Shown here piece by piece: positions 34,047 through 46,006 of a stretch of DNA of 64,000 bases. Position 1 is the stretch's first letter; each line of letters opens with the position of its first letter. The stretch lies in assembly GCA_038087015.1 (NCBI GenBank), contig JASBNA010000001.1, positions 2,790,001 to 2,854,000 of the forward strand. The letters run 5' to 3'. The notes beneath the pieces were generated by a model, which saw only the letters and a list, made by a program, of their open reading frames with translations, had not been told where the DNA came from and searched no databases. The DNA is from Cerrena zonata (lineage: Eukaryota > Basidiomycota > Agaricomycetes > Polyporales > Cerrenaceae). A program made the position numbers and the translations under genes.

Positions 34047-36271
34047 ATGGCTGATGCTCCGACTCGCACCCCGTCGATTCCGAGACGGACTTCACCGTCA
34101 GTCCTCGCTCTTCCCCTCCGTATCCTGCTTCCGCTCGCTTACCCATCAATCTTGTCTTTTTACAGCAAGTCCCCTCCCCCGCCCAAGCTTAAGCTTGACG
34201 AATTCAAGCCGATCTTATCTGCCACGGCGACGAATGCAAGCTCTAGTTCTTCTTCCAATAATGGTTCTGCTTTCGTCTTCACTTCGTCTCGAACTTCTCG
34301 TTCCGGCTTTTCCTCTCCTGCATCTCCCCCGTCCTCACCGCTCAGTGATCCTCGATATACCTCCAAGCAACGTCCCGTTTTAACAGCATCTCAGCTCTCT
34401 AGGCATTCCCTCGGTGCTCTTGATGCACGATGCATCGTTGGTCCTAATATGCGTGCAGCAGGCTTCGTCCCGCTTGCGCATAACCTCACTCCTCAAGGAC
34501 ACCATCATTCGCAGTCTCTTCCATCTCTCCCTTCCGATGGAGGTGGAACACCCTCTCCAAGCACCCTAGTCAATTCTGGGATACCCACTCCAAGCGAGCC
34601 CCCACCCTTCCCTCCAATTATGTTTATAGATCCATCACAAATAACTGCCATGACGGCGTGGGGCTATCAACATCAACTAGAGTGGGCCGTAACCTCTACG
34701 AAGCGTGGCCCTGAAACTTCTCCCTTTAAAGCATGTGCTTTCGGACCAGCAGTCGCCTCGTCGGATGCTGGACCGTCGATGTTACATTCTCAATCCTATG
34801 CTAGTGCTTCTTCCACTTCCTCAATGTCTGCTTCTTCCTCTACCAGTATTTTGTCTCCTATCCCAACAGTATCTTCTCTATCTAGCGTACCGAGTACAAA
34901 TGCAAGTCAAGTGTTCGGACATGAACATTCTGGTCCGAAGTCTATCGTAACCGTAATGAAGGCAAGGCAGGCCCGTTCGCCTGCTCCACCAGTGGATGGG
35001 TATCCCTTCCCACATACCCCACCACGATCCACGGATTCCAAATCACCTTCCAATTCCTCGACTTCCACTGGGGTCAGTGCTTACACCACAGCCACTGAAC
35101 ACAACATCGCTTCAACATCTTTGAAATGCCCTCCTCCGCCCGCCTTAGCTGCCCCAGTTGCCTTGGGACTATCTCCGTCGAGCTCCGCTTTACCGTCAAG
35201 GCCGTTGCCAACCTCTTTGCAGAAAGAAGACAAGAAGCCGCCTTCCTTCCGTCAATCTACCCAACCATTGCAGCGTACGCGAAGGAATCGGTCTCGATCC
35301 AGGTCGGCCGATTTGAGCTTGACGGAACTCTGTGAAAGTTCTTCCAGAGGAGCCTGGGTCACAGATCCTCTGATGTTCGGACCTTTTGAGAGAACACCCC
35401 GAAGGGACGGCTCCTCGTCAAATTCTGTTTCAGGTTCTAGTTCTAGCGGTAAAGCCTCCAGAGGGCGATCACGGACGAGTAGTGTTATTGCTACGAGCGA
35501 CAGACCTGTTGCGCGAGAACGTCGCTCTCCCAAGGCACTTATAGATTTACCATCCGAACTTGCAGATCTCAGCCTTGCGATGGAATCCGTCAAGGAGGAG
35601 AGCTTAGAGAAGGACACTCCTAACGTTTTACCTCAGGACCAAGCAGAGAAGGACCGCGAATGGGCACGATTCAAAGAAGCGGAGCGCAAACGGCGGAAGG
35701 GCAAAGAACGGCGACGGAACAAGACGGACTCTGACAGTGACGGTAAGGGCGACGCGGGCAAGGGCAAGTTACGCAGCAGTGGAGACAAGCAATCCAAAGC
35801 TCGTGTCCATGCTCAGTCATTTTCTTCGTTCTCTTTCCCGCCGGGTCCTAGCAAGCCAATTGCCCCTCACATTCTCGGCGAACATAATGATGCCCTTCCC
35901 AAGGCAGAGCCTCGCGAACGTACCAGGAGATCTTCCAATTCAAGGGAACGTCGCGAACGAGAACGAGAACACCGTCGAGGAAGGGATCTCGGAGCTCTTG
36001 TTCAAGCTCACCGCTTGCACGACCGCGAACAAGCAAAACAAAGTGAGCGTGAAAACCGAGGACGCGAAAAACAAAAGGCAATTGCTACCATCGACTCTGA
36101 ATTTGCCAGCTTCGACCAGAAATACAATGTAAGCGCCCTTTCATTATGTGACGTCATTAATTTCTCTAACACGTTATACAGAAACATTCACATTATTCCA
36201 CAAAACCTTCATATCTGGGCGATCTCACCATTGATGGCGAGTCAATTGTCGACCTCGAAACCCGGGTTTGA
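34047..36271 (+). CDS. Ser/Pro- and Arg-rich disordered protein of unknown function
   Basis: Three exons (34047-34096, 34166-36128, 36182-36271) give 700 residues. A normal intron removes the hydrophobic stretch an unspliced reading would include, giving MADAPTRTPSIPRRTSPKSP. Regions in order: a Ser-rich stretch; a more ordered piece around residues 80-150 (LSRHSLGALDARCIVGPNMR, PPFPPIMFIDPSQITAMTAW, WGYQHQLEWAVTST); Ser/Pro linkers; a short block TDPLMFGPFERTPRR; then highly charged helices rich in KERRR and ERREREREHRRGRDLGAL. The tail is YLGDLTIDGESIVDLETRV. The GWGYQH-type segment may be the only folded motif. The Arg/Ser-rich character suggests an RNA- or chromatin-associated protein, but this is inference. 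No family recognised. Confidence 0.75.
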
Positions 36272-39200
36272 TTCCGCGAAGCTATGTTATGTCCTAGATT
36301 TCGACCCGGCCCCCGCAGACGGCACCCGTTCAATATCATCTACCCGCATCCACAACGATATTTCTGATGAAGGCGCCGGATCGTCTGCACACGAAAACAA
36401 CTATCCAGAACTAAAACTTGCATCACGCTACGGTCTTTCTCGATACAACAAACAGTGCACGAATTCCATCCATCAAGCTCCTGCTTATTCTGCCGTGACA
36501 TGTCAATGCGACCGGTCCATCCTCAGCAATTCTTTACTACTTTACGTTTCAGATGATAACGCTTTTTATGAAATTTCCATCACTTTTCCTTTTTTTTCTA
36601 TACTCGCTCGCATTCCACGGACAGATCATGCATACCATTGTAACACATACCAACATTCGCATCCCTCTCACGTGTCTTTTGATGTTTTGCTCTCTCTTTC
36701 TCTTGTTTTGGGCTTTCGTGCTTTGCGTCACAATGGTTACCGGTACAACTTCTTTTCATTTCTCGCTCTATACACTCTAGGGACATACCCCTTCATCTCC
36801 ATTATCGAACATAAATTATTGCATATAGACCATTTCGCTGTACTTGTATCGCCTGCCTACCTATTATGTTCGTAATATCGTATACTTACCCCGCGGACGC
36901 GTCAGTATACGTATAGTCCATAATCCCATCCTTGTTTGGTGTCACTTTGACATATGTACACTCCCATTTCCCTGTCCGAAATAGTGGATTCGTGCTGAGG
37001 CACATCAATCTGGATTTACCACGGGGCCCCGTTGTATGAGAAGTAACGGCGAGGTACGGATGAAAAAGTCGTCAGGACCAAAAAATCCTTACTCCGTTGA
37101 CGGAGAGCGCATATTATATTCCGCTGTCATCTTCTGATACACATGGCCGGGATCGGGGAAAATGAAAGCATAAATGAACACTGACTGTTGGATTGCCGAA
37201 GGCCTTCTCAGTAGTTTGCGATGCAGAAGCTGCCAGTTTTGACATTAGCTAAATCGTGGCAGCTGACATCTCATTCAGATTGATCAGATTGTATGGTGAT
37301 AAAGAGGAAGACTGTATTCGATGGTCTGGCCCTAGAAGACAGGATACCGTAAGACTGCCAGAAGGGCCATCATTCAAACAGGGTCCATTCGTCCACCACG
37401 AGTTCCTGGCGAGTCGCTGAGGAGTGTAGGCCCTGTTGCCGCAGACGAGAAGGCTACGGTCACATACGCAGTGAAATATCAAGCGCGGACGACCGAGATC
37501 TTGGCTAGTCGTCGGAGGCTGTCTGAACCGGAGTATGAGAGTTTGGTAACCTTCACCTGAGACCGAGAGAAGTTTTTGGGCAGGTACGCCATCTTGAGAC
37601 TCCGTTGCATTGGCGACAGGGCTGGAGAGAATGAGATTTCTCCCATACGCGGAAGTAAAGTACACATCGACCATTACCGCGGAATGAATAACTCCGACTA
37701 CCATGACTGACCCATGCGTACACAGTATTGAATACTCCTGGTGCCTATGAGCGTCACTCGTGTATCCAGAGGTCATGCAGGCCATTCCAGAATGCGTTGA
37801 TGATTGAGCTAAACACGAGTAGTGAGGTCAGAGTTGAATATTTTCTATACAGCCATTGGTCACGGGGCCAAACTGTAGCACATCTGTAATATTGACACTA
37901 GATCTCGAGAGCCCAGAGTGTCCAGCGTCATGTCAAGCAGAACGTAGGGTGCTCTCCGAATGTACGGACTGCATCAGCTTCACGAAGCGTCCAGATGCTT
38001 CGACCACTTGGTGCTGGGATCTATTCGTAACCAGTAGGTGTTCTATGTCTGATTAGAACTGTTCTTTTGGTACAAGATGTCCATGGAGTGACCGGACGAT
38101 CTTCTACATGAGGAAGGAAGCTTGAGAGTCCAGACCCTTATCATGTCTTCAGGTCAACGTAGGGCCCAAATTAGACTGGTCAGGGAGCTCGGACATATTT
38201 CGCTAGGTACTCGAAGATCAGGACGCGTGAGTTTTGGAAAAATTGTTGCCTTCCCTAGCCCTAGCATGTCGACGGAAGTATGCCCTAGATAAGCCAGTGA
38301 CGCGTAGGAGCGAAAAACTCGTGGGAGTTTGGAGGGAAAAGTGCAAAGACGTGAGGAGCGACGGTAGTCCGACGTAAAGAGAATCGCTAGACATAACACA
38401 ACACACCACTTTACGAATCTCGACCATATTGGATGTGCAAAAACATGGGTCCACGTGCAGTTCCCGTGCACCATTGAAGCTCTATGGCTGGAGAAGGTTA
38501 GAACTTTAAAGGACATGTGATCAAAATCCTCGCACACCGTGTCAGGTACTGATAACGGAAATATCATCGTTGTTCTCCTTCTCCAGAGTCGAATCGCCAC
38601 TGAAGCTCGATCCATGCTATTTCAGTCGAGATACCCAGCTAACATATGAGAATGGTGTCTGCTGTAGTCGGAAAGGAGTCGATTCCGAAGATCAGAAGTG
38701 GGCTTAGAGCTCACACGGAACGCCACCCTCATTGTCATCTGAATGCCATGGGTATCTCGATGACGAGCGGGGGAGCCTCGAGGTTGACTATGACCGTCAT
38801 AGAGGACTCGGCACTACGGATGCCTCGGGGCGAAAAAAAATATTCGACCCAAAGACAGCTGGAAAAGTCCAGCTCATAGCTGCGGCGGAGACCGGGAAAC
38901 CAAACACAAGATCGACGAAGGCCAAGTATGACGACTATTTGTCTGTATAGGGTTCCGACACAGCGGCTAGCAATATGGAGCACAATATGACGAATAATGT
39001 CAGTGTTTTTGAGAGATGTACTGCAGAGGAGTGGGTGTAACTTACCTGTCATCACTACGTATGGCGAACGAGCGGATGATGGGTCCTTGGAGGAGAATAC
39101 TGGCCCTTTTGAAGTCAGAGAGCGTTGCTAGACGAGACATACGTCATTGCATGGGACACAGCAGTGCGTCATCGCAAGAATCTCGCGTATAGTGGTCCAG

Positions 39201-40133
39201 AACATCCTCTCTAAAGATAAGTTGCAGGTTCCGGGACAAATCTATGAGAAGGCAAACCTAGGCAAACACATCGCGATAACGCAGTCCATAATTTCGCCGT
39301 ATCGTGAGAGCAACTTGAGAGTATCAAATGGTGTCACGACCTGTGTTAAGTTATGTTTAAAGAAAAGTGGGGGCAAACAAGGATCAACTGGAACCGCAGT
39401 TGACATCAAAAATAAGCCCCTAACAACTGAAACCAATGCGTTATTGTGTAATTGAAGTCAGCGAAGGTGTGGCTTTACACACGGTATTGTCTAACAATGA
39501 TCCACAAGGTACAACTCATGCCGTTATGAGATACTGCCATTGTGTATAGAATACCGCTAAGTAGACGAGGTTAACCTCATAAATATATGAGACCATTACT
39601 AGCTGACGTCCTATAAGCTCAGTCCCCGGAGGTACTAAACCTATCGTGACAGCACATTTATGGTAACGTCAGCTGTGAGAGTTGTCCATGCAAGTGTCTG
39701 ATCAGACCTCTCATATGTGATAAGAGTTGTTATTTATATAGCCTTATATCAAGAGGTAGAGAGGCGATATCCGAGACGTAGGTCCTAAAGGAGTACAAGA
39801 TAATATAACGTCAGCTAAACATTACTCCCAAAATTGAATAGCGGGACGTACTTGTGACCCATGTGCTGCTCAATACATACCCGACTAAATTATAGAGAAC
39901 CAGAATCAATGGGGATTACTGCGATGAGTGGGACCCGTGTAGTCGTATGCAGTTACATACTAGGTTCACTTACTACCGCATTCGATAAACTTAGTCCAAT
40001 AGCGGCAATTTCCGGCCGCCAACAAGCAACTGCACAGTACCTCAGCCACAGGACATTAGCCGCCCGTATCGTTTGAGCGTGTAGCGAGAACGGTAAGCAG
40101 CAAGCGCAAGATCCAGCACCCTCCGACGTCGCC
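36272..40133. other. 3.9-kb gene-poor region
   Basis: The left end contains the 3' UTR of the preceding gene. The rest holds short or mutually overlapping frames; the longest is a 178-codon minus-strand frame at 37249-37785 without recognisable motif. Local AT-rich stretches occur near 39550-39850. No transposase, reverse transcriptase or tRNA signal was found by eye. Confidence 0.5.
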
Positions 40134-40547
40134 ATGGCCAAATCGAAGAAGTGCGTTATTATGTTGTTGCTGGATAGCTAGAGAGATTGAACCTGACCCG
40201 TTTGACATAAATCAGCCATACCAATCACAACCAGAACAAGAAGGCTCACCGCAATGGTATCACGAAGCCTACGAGCCACCGGACACGCTCGATGAAGGGT
40301 GTATGTATTATCTCTTTACTGATTCGTCAGGTTACTGAAAATATGTTGGTTTAGGTTGATGCCAAGGTATGCTAATAGGTCGTTTTGAGATATGTGAATC
40401 AGGAGGCTAAATATCACACAGTTCCGCCGCAACGCTAAATACGCTCTCGTTGGTTCGGTATGTGACTGCAGTTGTTTTCTATTAGATGTATGCCCTGAAT
40501 CTCGTCTATAGAGGAAAGCACGCCTCGAGCAAAAGGCATCAGCATAA
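40134..40547 (+). CDS. RPL29: 60S ribosomal protein eL29
   Basis: eL29 is a small, basic large-subunit protein. Five tiny exons (40134-40150, 40216-40300, 40355-40366, 40422-40457, 40512-40547) join in phase to 61 residues. The protein starts MAKSKNHTNHNQNKKAHRNG, continues ITKPTSHRTRSMKG, VDAKFRRNAKYALVGS and ends RKARLEQKASA. The MAKSKNHT-x-HNQ-x-x-KAHRNGI signature and KGVD-x-KFRRN are diagnostic. The third exon is only 12 bases (Val-Asp-Ala-Lys). Introns 1-4 are 54-65 bases with canonical ends. Intron-dense structure near the 5' end is typical of basidiomycete ribosomal protein genes. Confidence 0.94.
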
Positions 40548-40806
40548 TGCTTATATTCAATGCATTATCGCCCACTCCATTATTCTAGAACGCAGACTCG
40601 CAGGTCAGATTGAGCTTCGTTCGGTCATTACGTTTGGCACGTCTCGCATCATGTATTCAACACCACCACCATGCCCTATGCACTTCGCAGTATGCTTAGG
40701 TCCTCGCTGTTGTATCCTTCAGTGCAAAATATGAAAACGACAAAACACTGAAATTGCGTCTGGTCCGGGATCTGTACAACAAGGAAGGAAGTACAAGATT
40801 ACAGAA

Positions 40807-42924
40807 CTATCTCTGACTGGAAAAATGTTTGACTTTTTCGTCGATTGTGGCCAACAACCTTTGTTTCTGAGATACAGGACTCAGCGCCGAATAAACATGA
40901 GACGAACGAAACAACTCACTGCAGCATCCTCTGGGCGCAACGCTCCTTTAGCCATGTTATGCTTTCCCGGGCGTACTTTATGTGCAGATCGTGATGGGAG
41001 TCTATCCCCTTCAGATGGGGTAAGTAGAGCTTCGCATTCATCCCTGGTAGCGATGTGACCACATAAGAGGGAGAAGAATTTGTGTCGAAGGACGGTCTTG
41101 ATTCTGTCGAACCCTTGTGCGGTGTACCAACCATCTCGTTCCTAGATCCGATATTGAGTTAGCCTTGCTGAACAACACGCAAGCTCAGAAAACTAACATG
41201 ACAGGTTTCTCGGAGCTCGTCTTCATCCTCAATCAAGTCTTTGAGCATCTCATCCTCGATATCACAGAGTTGAAAGGCAGCAGTCTCTTTCGTAACATTG
41301 TATCCATCGAAAATATGCGATCTTTGCCATGTCAGTTGAGGTTAATTCCAGTAGTATGATAAACACACACCTCTTGTCCTCTCTGCGAATTGCTTCAATC
41401 ACTGCGTCGCCCCGATTCTCCTGTTTCCTGCCTACGACAGAGGTACGCAGAATAGGATGATGCGTATTCCTGAAATATAACCTCTGATAGCTACACGGAC
41501 GTCAGTCAGGAGATCATACGCATCAACACGAAACGGGACTAACATTCGTCCTTGGTGGTCTTGACGTGGGTCATAGCCAAGACGCACTTGCGTATCTCTC
41601 CAAGGACCATCTTGGAATACATATGATACCAAGGGAAGAAGAAATTTCGAGCTGTGTTCTTATAAGTCGATACACCAATCCTCTTATAGCTGATATGTAC
41701 TTACTTGATGATTTCTCGAACTTCGTATGGCTCGAACTGGTTCAAAATAGCTGTTCTGGTCCAAACGGGACGTTCAGCGAAAAGCTAAAATAGCTGTCCT
41801 TGAATAATTAACAAATATGCGAGAAAGAAATAGGCTGACCTCTTCAAGTCTCTGAAGCAGCTTTTTGTCTGCCTTATCTCGCTGCTCTTCGACGAGAGCA
41901 GACGGTTTATTTGGTACTTTGGCTTCATGGTAATAAATTGCGATAGGACCATAGCCTTTCCAACGAGTGCTGTTGATCAGTCGCTTCTTTTCCTCGCCTG
42001 TGTCTTCATCAACAACAGCGGTAATAATAGAGGACGTGTTTGCCTTGTAGCTAGTGAGAAGTTAGACTCATCTAAATGTTAGCTTTAGGATACAATGATA
42101 CACACTTATAATTCTGAGGGATTCCCTGTCGACTGAATAATGGGGGTGGGGGTAGACGGAGATTGCTTCGCATTTTACGTTTAGGACCCTCTTCATCCTG
42201 TAGCTCAGGATCTATGTCGTCTTCATTTGTACCACCGTCGAACATATAATCTTCCATCTCCTCTGGGACCGAGTAGTTTCTAATATGCTCCACTACAAAC
42301 GGTTAGAGTCAATATATTAATTACACCAGAAGAACATCAATTACCATCCATGTTTGTCATGGCAGTTCGAAGTTTCGCCACTGGATCTGACATGTCGTGT
42401 CGGTACTGAAAGTCGGCCAACGCTGAAATTGCATATTGATAGCATTTTACATTTGAAAAATACAAAAACATACAGCGGAATCGCCCAGTTTTTGGGATAG
42501 TACCGACTATTTCAGCAGTATATTCGCCGGCAGGTTCACCTTCCTGTGAAGAGCCTTCTCTTCGCTTTCTCTTTCTTTTGACAACTTTGAGTACTAGGTT
42601 GCTAGTTGAGACCACCTCACCCGTGATAGGGTGTGAATAGGGATCCTCAGGGTGTAGCTTTAGCTCGAGCGGAAAACTTTCCTTTCCTTCGCGTTGAGGA
42701 ACGCGTCCAAAAGCAGCTTCAAGTCTACCATGACCACCTAGGCGTTCTACCGCCAATGGAATAGAGGTGGGTCGCACATAACCAGGATACTCAACTGAAT
42801 ATACCGGATTTGAGGGAAGAGGCAATAAAGGAGCAGTCGAGGACGTTTGAGTACTTGTAGCCAGATTGTCCTGAGTAATCGACGGTCCTGCACCAGGTGT
42901 CTCCATTTCTACGTCATCGTTCAT
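40807..42924 (-). CDS. Transcription factor TFIIIC subunit (GTF3C5/Tfc1/Sfc1 family)
   Basis: TFIIIC binds the A and B boxes of tRNA genes and recruits TFIIIB for RNA polymerase III. The start at 42924 gives MNDDVEMETPGAGPSITQDN. The N-terminal dimerisation part reads VYSVEYPGYVRPTSIPLAVE, RLGGHGRLEAAFGR, LELKLHPEDPYSHPITGEVV and SNLVLKVVKRKRKRR. The DNA-binding part reads PPPLFSRQGIPQNYNYKANT, INSTRWKGYGPIAIYYHEAK, FAERPVWTRTAILNQFEPYE, LVSYVFQDGPWRDTQVRLGY and DPRQD. The last exon (40807-40866), joined over a 53-base intron, ends KQRLLATIDEKVKHFSSQR. PEDPY-x-HP and RPxWTRxAxLNQ are characteristic of the family. An upstream in-frame ATG at 43014 was not chosen because two ACGCGT sites lie just upstream of 42924. 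About ten short introns are present. Confidence 0.88.
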
Positions 42925-42984
42925 GCTGGTTGAAGCAAGGGTATTGGAGCGTAGATGGCCGCAAGAGTGTAAAGAATGATCGAA

Positions 42985-43054
42985 ACGCGTTCGATTATGT
43001 GTGTCCACGATCATCCTCTAAAAGGTAACTTGAAGTATATAGAAAGCAACGCGT
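42985..43054. promoter_or_regulatory. Two ACGCGT sites before the TFIIIC subunit gene
   Basis: ACGCGT occurs at 42985-42990 and 43049-43054, 61-130 bases upstream of the start at 42924. The spacing is wide and not inverted as in the Psf3 and alpha-6 promoters. Confidence 0.4.
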
Positions 43055-44266
43055 TTGTAACGACCTTGATGAGCAGACTGACGTCTATTTTGCAATTAGT
43101 GACATATGTCCTATATACTGTGATATGTTGCTATGATGTAGCTGTACGGACACTGGAACGCTAGGAAACCCCACTCAAAATGGCTCGGGGATCGATGCCG
43201 CCGCTTGGCTCCTCAGGTCTGTTCGTCCTTGAGCTTTAGGTTTATGATGGATGGGCTCACTGCTGGGAGGTAGGTTTTATCACATATACTAGATACGGTC
43301 TGCATTAATCGCCCTATTGAAGCTCTGATCAGGTTGTCCGCCGCCCATTGTTTTCTCAACTAGGTCCCTTGTCAGCGACCACGAGATGTTTACTAGTGTT
43401 ACATTCCCACTTCAGCATTGACAAGCCTTCTTATTCAAGTAGGGACGACCTGGATGACATGACAGCACCCTCATATTATAGTATCAATATTTGAAAGGCT
43501 CTTCATCCTATTCACAGTCAAATTAGGTTATTCGACCGCATCGGTGGCATGTTGAATGTTGACTCAAGTCAACTAAATTTCTTCTCACTCATTGCTAACT
43601 TCCTAGTGTTGCTCCCTATCCCAGCATCTGGAAAGTACCACATAATAAATATACCCAGTGGATAGAACAAGGTGCTTTTAGATCCTAACATATTCTACTC
43701 TCCTACCTGATTGAGCTCTATCTAGGCGGCCTACGCCAGAGGACGACACATCAGAAAGTACTCTAAGGGTTTTCCTCTCAAAGACGTTTACTGATAGCAT
43801 CTCGTCCGACTAAGGTTGCTGTCCTTCTCCTCAATCGCGCAACAGCCTCTTCACCGCAAATCGGGAGGTATGTCGGGTTTCTTATTGCGGTCAATTGTGC
43901 ACACATCAGACCTACCAACGAGGCCACCTTGTTTTCCATACGGGGCCTTGGTGCCATTCATCTATCTTTCACAGAACACCTCAAGTCTTCTACTGCAGGA
44001 TGTACGCCAGGCCAACTCCATCAGACGTGTGACGTCGCCCTTTGCACTGGCAGTGAATACGACGATATGTGACGGATATCAAGTGTTCGCCAGTGGTTTA
44101 CTCGACACGGCTAATGTTCAGATTAGCCTAGAGCCCAGGAGTGGTGCCCAGAACCAGGTTTGCGTCTTTGGTATCAAGTATATCATACAAGTTGTATGAA
44201 TATAGGGGAAGGAATATGCTGATTACATTAATGTGTCAAGAGAGTATACGTATGTATAATAGAACA
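43055..44266. other. Gene-free spacer
   Basis: About 1.2 kb between two minus-strand genes. A 127-codon plus-strand frame at 43816-44199 has no recognisable motif and overlaps no splice model. No RNA gene was recognised. Confidence 0.4.
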
Positions 44267-44839
44267 TCAGCTGCCGCCGATCTTTCTAATGTTCTGTAAT
44301 GCTTTCATAGTTTCCTGTGTCATAGATAGGACCAATTAGCGCATAGTTCATATACTTCGGAATTATGATGATGTCACCGACCTGTAATTTCTCTGTGTCA
44401 ACGCCGTTCTCCTTAAACACTGTCACCGTCTGCATCATCTGCTTCCGAACTTTAGCATTCATGAATAATCTCATGGCAGATGGTGGATTATTCGGATCCA
44501 TGCCAAATCCTACCAGAAAGTTCAATACGGCTACACGACAATATATCATCATGGTTGTAACGTACCTTCCGCCTGTAAGACTTCTATCAGTTCTTTCGCA
44601 GCCTGAAGGACTGCAGGTTTCTCTGCAATTTCTTTGTAGAGCGGTGTAGTTTTGAGGGCAGAAAGGAAGGATTGGCCCTCATGTGGAGTAGCTTCACGTT
44701 TCGGTGATGATGAGAAATATCGAGGTCGAGAGACAGAAAGTTGGTATTGCGTGTGTAGTGAACGAACAGCGATGGGAGCTACTCTGATAGTTTGAACAGC
44801 TACCATTCGTCGCAGAGAGAATGTACATAGGTAAGACAT
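44267..44839 (-). CDS. Small mitochondrial protein of unknown function
   Basis: Three exons join to about 150 residues. The N-terminus is a clear mitochondrial presequence (MSYLCTFSLRRMVAVQTIRV, then SLHTQYQLSVSRPRYFSSSP). The mature part is helical and charged: FLSALKTTPLYKEIAEKPAV, LQAAKELIEVLQAEGFGMDP, PPSAMRLFMNAKVRKQMMQT and VTVFKENGVDTEKLQETMKA, ending LQNIRKIGGS. The final splice (about 44312-44384) was chosen because the unspliced reading ends in an unrelated hydrophobic tail. A second in-frame Met at residue 12 could also start the protein. I recognise no named family. It is divergent from Psf3, with about 180 bases between the starts. Confidence 0.65.
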
Positions 44840-44943
44840 GATGGTATGAAGTGAAGAACAAGCAATCCAATCGACTGCAATGCAAGCTCGAGTGGGCCGA
44901 GAAGCCGAGGAGTGACATACCTAGCGCGTCAAGATCTCTCTGT

Positions 44944-44963
44944 ACGCGTTTCATCAAACGCGT
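44944..44963. promoter_or_regulatory. Inverted ACGCGT pair upstream of the GINS subunit Psf3 gene
   Basis: ACGCGT occurs at 44944-44949 and 44958-44963. The eight-base arms acgcgttt and aaacgcgt are perfect inverted repeats around the spacer catc. The pair lies 56-75 bases before the ATG at 45019. MBF control of replication genes through ACGCGT is well established in yeasts. Confidence 0.65.
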
Positions 44964-45018
44964 CGGTGGCTGCAGAACACGCCTTTTATTCTCCCCTTTC
45001 CGTTGTCTGCACTTTACC

Positions 45019-45884
45019 ATGGATGAAGACTATTACGATATTGAGGCTATCTTGGCAGAGAATCAGAAAATTCAATGCACGTTCAAAGTGACAGTCCCCG
45101 ACATGGGTCATCTAGACGGTGGCAGCGAACGAGATGTAAGTATATCAGAATATTTCTACTAGTAGGGGGTTACAATTTATAGTGAAATATTTCCATTAGA
45201 TAAAGCCAGCGAGCAAGGTTAACATCCCCATATGGATGGCTTACATCCTAATTTACTCGTATGTATCCCTCACGTCGTAGTGCATTGTGCAGTTGTACAA
45301 ATATTTACGCAGGGATTATGCCGATTTCAATATACCAGCACCTTTCTCGTCACGAGTTAGGAATGCGCTCAATGCTGAACCGAAGAGTGTGAAGCTATGT
45401 AATCTTGTGGGTCAGGGTGGTGTATGGTATGCGTTTGGAGTTATGATCATGCGGCTGTGAGTACACAAATTCATTGTTCTCGAATACACACTCAATGAGT
45501 ATACCAACACCAGGCTCAATGATGACCCTGCCAATGATATGTCCGACGTCCTCGTTAAAGTAATCACCTTCCCTCCCTTTCCGTTGATCTTAGCAACTCT
45601 GACCCATTTCTCCGCAGACCTTTCGCTCCCGTCTACCAGAAGTCGTAGACCAAGCACAACACTTCGCATCCATCACGACTTCAACAGCAGGGTCTGGATC
45701 CGCGGATCCAAGTGGCGCGTTCAGAGAGGGACTTGATGGTACAGGAGCGTGAACGTACGTGCTTGACGATAATGTGCTATGGTTTCTTGAACTGATATTT
45801 GAACCAATAGTGTTCACATTGGCACAAATGGCTGTGCAGACGACGAAGAAGTGGTATAGTCATAGTGATGTACCACGGAAGTGA
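45019..45884 (+). CDS. PSF3: GINS complex subunit Psf3
   Basis: GINS joins Cdc45 and Mcm2-7 to form the replicative CMG helicase. The start at 45019 gives MDEDYYDIEAILAENQKIQC, TFKVTVPDMGHLDGGSERD, then IKPASKVNIPIWMAYILIYS, DYADFNIPAPFSSRVRNALN, KLCNLVGQGGVWYAFGVMIM, RLLNDDPANDMSDVLVK and TFRSRLPEVVDQAQHFASIT. The D-I-E/D-I-L-A and LDGGS-x-x-D-I-K signatures identify Psf3. Using a donor at GAT-G/gtacag near 45740, the last exon reads VFTLAQMAVQTTKKWYSHSD and ends VPRK. Introns are around 45136-45199, 45260-45313, 45457-45512, 45557-45617 and 45740-45809. The convergent neighbour is PKR1, 123 bases away. Confidence 0.92.
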
Positions 45885-46006
45885 ATGAGCATGCGACTCG
45901 GATGCTTGGAAATATAGTCGGGAATAGTGTAAGATTATAGAGGGCGATAGTCTTCCTTGAGACCCCATGTCGCGATAGAAAGGGTATATAATAATATAGC
46001 ATTGCA

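Noticed and set aside
33804..36875. A continuous 1023-codon plus-strand frame
   Set aside because: Its first 80 codons overlap the ALDH promoter, and two ordinary introns (34097-34165 and 36129-36181) give a better protein from ATG 34047 to the stop at 36271. The last 200 codons of the long frame are low-quality 3' UTR translation.
37249..37785. A 178-codon minus-strand frame
   Set aside because: No motif, biased overlap with other chance frames and no splice partners; coding status cannot be supported.
42925..43014. The upstream ATG of the TFIIIC subunit frame
   Set aside because: It would place one of the two ACGCGT promoter sites inside the coding sequence, and the added residues are not conserved-looking.
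43816..44199. A 127-codon plus-strand frame
   Set aside because: No recognisable domain or hydrophobic pattern, and no neighbouring exons in phase.
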